Below are positions 59,779 to 64,000 of a stretch of DNA of 64,000 nucleotides, piece after piece. The notes beneath the pieces were generated by a model. It saw only the letters and a list, made by a program, of their open reading frames with translations, was not told the DNA's origin and did no database searches. The translations under genes were made by a program, and so were the position numbers. Each line of letters opens with the position of its first letter. The first letter of the stretch is position 1. Origin of the DNA: Novosphingobium sp. (GTDB lineage: Bacteria > Pseudomonadota > Alphaproteobacteria > Sphingomonadales > Sphingomonadaceae); the NCBI RefSeq assembly GCF_030699305.1, contig NZ_JAUYNB010000008.1, positions 1-64,000 of the forward strand, written 5' to 3'.

Positions 59779-61163
59779 CCGCGCACCGCATGCCCTGGGG
59801 GCTGATCGCCGCGCTGTGGGTCGCCGAAATGGCCAGCGCGTTCGAAAGCGCAATGATCCTGGCCGCGCTGAAAGTGCTGGTGGCGCAGTTCCACGATCCG
59901 GCGCTGGTCGGCTGGCTGGTCACGGGCTTCCTGATTGTCGGGGCGGCAGCTTCGGCAGTCGTGGGGCGGCTGGGCGATCTCTATGGCCGCCGCCGGGTCC
60001 TGTTGATCGTGCTGACGCTGGGCGCGGTGGGATCGCTGATCAGCGCGGCCTCAAACTCGTTCGGGATGCTGCTGGCGGGCCGCGTGCTGCAAGGCGTCAC
60101 CGCAACGATCCTGCCGCTGTGCATCGGACTAGTGCGCGAAAACCTGCCGGAAGACCGGGTGCCGAGCGGTATCGGGCTGATGATTTCCGGCGCGTCAGTC
60201 GGCACCGCTGCGGGCCTGATCGCTGGCGGCGTGATCGTTGATCACTTCAGCTGGCACGGGATTTTCGTTGCCAGCGCTGGCTTTTGCGCGGCGGCGTGGA
60301 TTGCGGTGCGGGCGCTGGTGCCAGTATCGCCCGCCGGCGTTTCGGGTGAACCGATCGACTGGCTGTCCGGTCTGTTGTTCGCGCCCGGCGTCACGCTCGT
60401 CCTGCTCTACCTGATGGGCGGCAAAGCCTGGGGCTGGTCCAGTGCCCCGGCGCTGGGGCTGCTGCTGGCGGGAATCGCGCTTTGCGTCTGGTGGGTCCGC
60501 CTCAGCCTGCGCAGCGCCAATCCGCTGATCGATGTCCGCACGCTGGGCAACCGCGCCATCGCCGTCTGCTGCGGCGCCAGCGCGCTGGTGGCGATGGGGA
60601 CGATGCAGATCACGGTGTTCTTCTCGCTGCTGCTGCAAGCCCCGACCTGGACGATCGCCGGGCTGGGCCTGACCGCCACGGTGGCGGGCCTGGCCAAGCT
60701 GCCATCCAACCTCACCTCGATCCTGGCCGGCCCGCTGGGCGGCTGGCTGACCGGGCGCGGCGGCGGGCGGTTCGCGATGGTCACCGGCGGCCTGATCACC
60801 ACGCTTGGCTGGGTGCTGGTGATGATCGATGCCAGCAGCGTGCCGATCATCATTGCCGAACTGATCGTGATCTCGTTCGGCACGACGATGCTGTTCGCGG
60901 TCGCCCCGACGATCATCGCCGCCGCCGCCCCGCCGCAGCGCACCAGCGAAGTGGTGGGCATGCTGGGCGTGATCCGCAGCCTGTTCATGGGGATCGGATC
61001 GCAGCTTGTCGCCACCCTGCTGGCGGTGGACAGCGTGACGAACGGCCGGGAAACCTATCCCTCGCCGTTCGCCTATCAGGTCACGCTGGGCGCGATCATC
61101 GCGCTGTCGCTGGGGGCAGTCGCGGTGTCGCTGGCGCTGCCGGGCCGGAAAGTGCCGCGCTAG
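59775..61163 (+). CDS. MFS transporter, 14-helix drug:H+ antiporter type
   Basis: 462 residues, about 14 hydrophobic helices. Motif A VVGRLGDLYGRRRVLL and the motif C-like region ISGASVGTAAGLIAGGVI identify the DHA2-type group. Probably exports a toxic intermediate or takes up an acid. Translation starts at TTG 59775 (overlapping the SDR stop, TTGA) or ATG 59790. Converges with the AttH-like gene with only 4 bp between the stops. Confidence 0.87.
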   Translation: MTAHRMPWGLIAALWVAEMASAFESAMILAALKVLVAQFHDPALVGWLVTGFLIVGAAASAVVGRLGDLYGRRRVLLIVLTLGAVGSLISAASNSFGMLLAGRVLQGVTATILPLCIGLVRENLPEDRVPSGIGLMISGASVGTAAGLIAGGVIVDHFSWHGIFVASAGFCAAAWIAVRALVPVSPAGVSGEPIDWLSGLLFAPGVTLVLLYLMGGKAWGWSSAPALGLLLAGIALCVWWVRLSLRSANPLIDVRTLGNRAIAVCCGASALVAMGTMQITVFFSLLLQAPTWTIAGLGLTATVAGLAKLPSNLTSILAGPLGGWLTGRGGGRFAMVTGGLITTLGWVLVMIDASSVPIIIAELIVISFGTTMLFAVAPTIIAAAAPPQRTSEVVGMLGVIRSLFMGIGSQLVATLLAVDSVTNGRETYPSPFAYQVTLGAIIALSLGAVAVSLALPGRKVPR

Positions 61164-61167
61164 CGCG

Positions 61168-62229
61168 TCACTTCCACGCCCGCAGCGCTTGCAGCATCCG
61201 CTGGAAGTGGCGGCCGTTCCAGACGTCCTGGTCCTCGCCCCAGCCGATCTTGCCGTCATAGTCCCACCGCATCAGCTGGTTGGTGCCGTAACCGGCCTCG
61301 CTCATCCGGCTGATCGCAGTGCCTTCGATGGCCATCGTCCGGCCCAGCGTGTCGACCAGTTCGACCTGCATGTGGCTGCACCAGCCGGTTTCGGGATTGC
61401 GGAATGACCGCATCCGGCTGCCTTCCTTGGCCAGATTGCCGAACGTGCCATCGCGCAGCAGATAGCCGCCGTTCATCGGGCTCCACCCTTCGGCATCGCC
61501 ATCCTGCGGACGGACAAAGCCCAGGAAGCCGCTGTCGCCATCGGCATGGCCGAAGATGTACTGGATCCGGCCCCGGCCGCGTTCGCGCTCGATCTCGCGC
61601 CAGCGCGCCCCGCCGGGGTGCTTCACCCGGTCCAGATCGGTGGCATAGTTCTGCTTCTTGCTTTGCGCATAAGGCCCGCCGCGCGGCCCCCAGGTGCGGT
61701 CGCGCACGCTCCATGAATCGAACGCGATATCCTCGCCGTTCAGGCGCATCGTGCCTTGCACCCGGCCCAGCTGGTCATAGTGCGGGGTCTGGATGAACGG
61801 CGGCTCACCCGGTTCGAACCGGCGCGGCGGATGGACACCGGTGAACACGAAATCGAGCGCGAAATCCCGATCCGGATCGGCATATTGCAGCTGATACTTC
61901 ATGCCCGGCTCCAGCATTTTCAGGGTATAGCCGCCGCTGGGGAACGTGATGTCGCGCAAGTCCGGATTGTCCGGCATCGGCGCTTCTTCGACCTTCTTGT
62001 AATAGGCCATGCGGGTGGGATCATAACCCGCGTCGTCCCACACGAAGATCCGCCAGGTCACCGTCTTGCGGTTGGGATAGAACGGCGTGTGGATCCAGCA
62101 GCCGATCTTGCGCGCCGGAATGTTGAACGACCACCAGTTGGTTTCCGTTTCATAGGGATCGTCCGACAACTGGTGATAGCAGTCGTCCTCCGGCTTGAAG
62201 GCATAGGGATCGTTTTCAGGCGCGCTCAT
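61168..62229 (-). CDS. AttH/CrtC-like (lipocalin-fold) protein
   Basis: 353 residues, no signal peptide or membrane segment. DEETNWW-type start (YETETNWWSFNIPARKIGC) and the central FDSWSVRDRTWGPRGGPYAQ carry the WxxxDRxWGxR signature of the AttH/CrtC (tocopherol cyclase/hydroxyneurosporene synthase-like) double lipocalin fold. Members hydrate or cyclise isoprenoids or act as Diels-Alderases, so it may be a hydratase or lyase for a cyclic intermediate. A TATAACCAGGT site lies about 40 bp upstream. The exact Pfam name is not certain. Confidence 0.68.
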   Translation of the reverse strand: MSAPENDPYAFKPEDDCYHQLSDDPYETETNWWSFNIPARKIGCWIHTPFYPNRKTVTWRIFVWDDAGYDPTRMAYYKKVEEAPMPDNPDLRDITFPSGGYTLKMLEPGMKYQLQYADPDRDFALDFVFTGVHPPRRFEPGEPPFIQTPHYDQLGRVQGTMRLNGEDIAFDSWSVRDRTWGPRGGPYAQSKKQNYATDLDRVKHPGGARWREIERERGRGRIQYIFGHADGDSGFLGFVRPQDGDAEGWSPMNGGYLLRDGTFGNLAKEGSRMRSFRNPETGWCSHMQVELVDTLGRTMAIEGTAISRMSEAGYGTNQLMRWDYDGKIGWGEDQDVWNGRHFQRMLQALRAWK

Positions 62230-62268
62230 CAGGGCTCTCTTCCACTCACAGTTTCGCGCTAATAGTAA

Positions 62269-62282
62269 ACCTGGTTATATAT
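62269..62282 (-). promoter_or_regulatory. Operator, TATAACCAGGT variant (site E)
   Basis: Read on the minus strand ATATATAACCAGGT matches TTGTATAACTAGGT at 11 of 14 positions; the flanking AAACCTGGTT keeps the AAACC/GGTTT symmetry seen at site B. It is 40 bp upstream of the AttH/CrtC-like gene. Confidence 0.55.
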
Positions 62283-62338
62283 GTTTCAAGCCCTGTTCGG
62301 CAGATTGCACTTGACGGCACGGTCGTTTCAGGTGGAAA

Positions 62339-62355
62339 ACTGACGCAACGTCAAT
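62339..62355 (+). promoter_or_regulatory. ACGTCAAT operator, second strong copy
   Basis: ACTGACGCAACGTCAAT agrees with the perfect palindrome at 58917 in 15 of 17 bases. It lies 27 bp upstream of the DUF35 gene at 62382 and so probably controls the DUF35/Ltp pair. Confidence 0.72.
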
Positions 62356-62381
62356 AATGACCGCCCCACGGGAGATACCGC

Positions 62382-62792
62382 TTGCGCCCCCTGCCCGAAC
62401 TTACGCCCGAAAACACCGCGTTCTGGACCGGTGGCGCGCGCGGCGAACTGATGATCGCCTGCTGTAATGATTGCAACACCGCGATCCATCCGCCGCAGAT
62501 CGTCTGCCCGGCCTGCCTGTCGCGCAATGTCGCGGCGCGGGCGATGGCGGGAACGGGCACGGTCTATACCTTCACGGTCAACCATCAGCCCTGGCTGCCC
62601 GATATGGCCGTGCCGTTTGCGCTGGCCGTGGTCGATGTCGATGGCGCCCCCGGCGTGCGGGTGACCGCGCCGGTGATCTCGGACCAGCCTGAGACGGTTC
62701 AGATCGGCCAGCGGATGCAAATCCGGTTCGAGGCGGCAGGCGATGTCTGGCTGCCGAAATGGCAACCGCTTGAAACGGGAGCATGCGCATGA
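62382..62792 (+). CDS. DUF35 zinc-ribbon/OB-fold protein, second Ltp partner
   Basis: 136 residues. Zinc ribbon (CCNDCN about 27-32, CPACL about 42-46), then the OB-fold GTGTVYTFTVNHQPW, PFALAVVDVDGAPGVR and a C-terminal DVWLPKWQPLE. Same family as 35131-35571. The start is TTG at 62382 with GGGAGATA upstream; there is no nearer ATG. Overlaps the following thiolase-like gene by 4 bp, so the two form a probable retro-aldolase complex. Confidence 0.86.
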   Translation: MRPLPELTPENTAFWTGGARGELMIACCNDCNTAIHPPQIVCPACLSRNVAARAMAGTGTVYTFTVNHQPWLPDMAVPFALAVVDVDGAPGVRVTAPVISDQPETVQIGQRMQIRFEAAGDVWLPKWQPLETGACA

Positions 62793-63961
62793 CCATGGGC
62801 AAAGCCGCGATCACCGGCACCGGCATGTCGACCATCGGTCGCAACACCGGCCGCCCCGCGATGGATCACCTGCTCGAAGCCGCGCAGCAGGCGCTGGCCT
62901 CTGCCGGGCTGACCCGCGCCGATATCGACGGGATCTGCACCTATCCGGGCAAGACCGACAACTCCCCCGGCCAGTCCCCGCTGGGCACGGGCGAGGTGCG
63001 CGGTGCGCTGGGCCTCAAGACCCGCTGGCACAGCGCCGTCCCCGATGGCCCGGCGCAGATGGCCCCGATCATGGTGGCGGCGATGGCGGTGATGACGGGA
63101 CAGGCGCGCCACGTGCTGTGCTTTCGCGCGCTGACCGAAAGCTCATCGCAAAGCGCGGGACGGCGCGCCAGTATTGCGGGGGCAGGCAAACCCCAGATTG
63201 GCGGCTGGCTCAGCTGGCTGGTTTCCGTAGGGGCCATGTCGGCCTCCAACTGGGCGGGCTGGATGGCCACGCGCTATTTCCACGAATTCGGGATGACGCG
63301 CGAGCATCTGGGCATGGTCGCCACCGGCCAGCGCCAGTTCGCGCTGATGAACCCGGCCGCCGTGATGCAAAAGCCGCTGAGCATGGCCGACTATCACGAC
63401 GCGCGGATGATCTCGTCCCCGCTGGGACTGTTCGATTGCGATATCCCGATTGACGGCGCGGCGGTGGTGATTGTCTCCGCTGCGGACGCAGCCCGCGATT
63501 GCGCGCGTGCGCCATTGCGGATCGAGGCGCTCGGATCGGCGCTGCAATCGCAGGAAACATGGGACCAGCGGCCTGACCTTACCACCATGGGTGCGCACGA
63601 TGCCAGCGCGGACTTGTGGGCGCGGACCGATTTCAAGCCCGCCGATGTGGATGTGCTGGCGCTTTATGACGGGTTCAGCATTTTTGTGCCGATGTGGCTG
63701 GAAGCACTGGGCTTCTGCGGCCACGGCGAGGCAAAGGACTTCATCGCCGCCGGCAACATCGGCCCCGGTGGGCGGTTCCCGGTCAACACCGGCGGCGGGC
63801 AACTGTCGGGCGGGCGGCTCCACGGGTTCGGCCTGCTCCACGAAGCCTGCCAGCAACTGTGGGGCGATACGGGAGCGCGGCAGGTGGCGGATGCGAAGAC
63901 CGCCGTCTGCGGCATGGGCGGCGGGTTCATTGCCGGGGCCATGCTGCTCAACCGCGATTGA
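62789..63961 (+). CDS. Ltp/SCP-x-type thiolase-like protein, second copy
   Basis: 390 residues. AAITGTGMSTIGRNTGRP, ADIDGICTYPGK, LALYDGFSIFVPMWLEALGF and PVNTGGGQLSGGRLHGFGLL identify the Ltp branch. Its His/Asn wording (GGGQLSG) differs from the copy at 35573 (HGGNLNE), so different substrates are expected. ATG 62789 overlaps the DUF35 stop (ATGA) with GGGA 8 bp upstream; ATG 62783 is also open. Nothing gene-like follows in the last 39 bases. Confidence 0.87.
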   Translation: MTMGKAAITGTGMSTIGRNTGRPAMDHLLEAAQQALASAGLTRADIDGICTYPGKTDNSPGQSPLGTGEVRGALGLKTRWHSAVPDGPAQMAPIMVAAMAVMTGQARHVLCFRALTESSSQSAGRRASIAGAGKPQIGGWLSWLVSVGAMSASNWAGWMATRYFHEFGMTREHLGMVATGQRQFALMNPAAVMQKPLSMADYHDARMISSPLGLFDCDIPIDGAAVVIVSAADAARDCARAPLRIEALGSALQSQETWDQRPDLTTMGAHDASADLWARTDFKPADVDVLALYDGFSIFVPMWLEALGFCGHGEAKDFIAAGNIGPGGRFPVNTGGGQLSGGRLHGFGLLHEACQQLWGDTGARQVADAKTAVCGMGGGFIAGAMLLNRD

Positions 63962-64000
63962 GTTTTGTCGGCAGCAAATCAACCACGCCCGTTCGTGTCG

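Noticed and set aside
58840..59853. 564-codon frame extending the third TetR gene
   Set aside because: The extension is antisense to the SDR at 58984; the TetR sequence begins at MTATAPTKS (58839).
23740..63961. Assignment to the estradiol (edc) or KstR2-type steroid ring C/D cluster
   Set aside because: No extradiol dioxygenase, KstD, IpdAB pair or KstR2-type ANCAAG-N2-CTTGNT site was seen; only individual enzyme families overlap.

Overview
The window looks like a chromosomal segment of a GC-rich alphaproteobacterium of the Sphingomonadales, most like Novosphingobium or a close relative. The reasons are the glyQ-glyS-ppdK order, the CYP101-like P450s, the TonB receptor rich catabolic clusters, and the many REP-like palindromes built on TTCGACAAGCTCAGG and CACCCTGAACTTG. 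These are family-level readings; no database was searched.

Positions 1-23580 are mostly core genome. On the minus strand lie glyQ, glyS and the start of ppdK. Next come two tandem TraB/GumN-like proteins, a small XRE regulator with a membrane partner behind a two-dyad operator, rplY and pth, a Tat-exported SDR, and a PEP-CTERM protein behind a textbook sigma-54 promoter. These are followed by a TPR lipoprotein and its truncated relative, ychF, a two-gene His/Met-rich (probably copper) set, a MaoC-like protein, a 680-bp repeat nest, mutL, the cell-shape operon mreB-mreC-mreD-mrdA-rodA, and tRNA-Lys(CTT).

Positions 23740-63961 form one continuous catabolic gene cluster of about 40 kb. Its enzymes include two CYP101-like P450s (one overlapping a rubredoxin gene), an aldehyde dehydrogenase and about ten SDRs. 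Two acyl-CoA ligases, a fused two-domain class III CoA-transferase, a two-gene acyl-CoA dehydrogenase, a crotonase, a DECR-like SDR, a beta-ketothiolase and a nitronate-monooxygenase-like flavoprotein cover CoA chemistry. There are also two Ltp-thiolase/DUF35 pairs, two amidohydrolases, a patatin, an AttH/CrtC-like lipocalin-fold protein, a DUF2889 protein, two MFS transporters and a TonB receptor. The gene set reads as: uptake of a hydrophobic alicyclic compound, P450 hydroxylation, oxidation to an acid, CoA activation, beta-oxidation, and thiolytic or retro-aldol cleavage. The substrate cannot be read from sequence; a cyclic terpenoid or a steroid-like compound is an inference.

The most notable result is the regulatory wiring of the cluster. 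A TTGTATAACTAGGT motif recurs upstream of at least five, perhaps six, transcription units spread over 36 kb, including beside the FCD-type GntR gene. A second palindrome, ATTGACGTAACGTCAAT, recurs three times around one TetR gene. A second TetR gene carries its own perfect dyad, GATACA-N4-TGTATC. The enzymes therefore appear to be split into sub-regulons that probably correspond to pathway stages.
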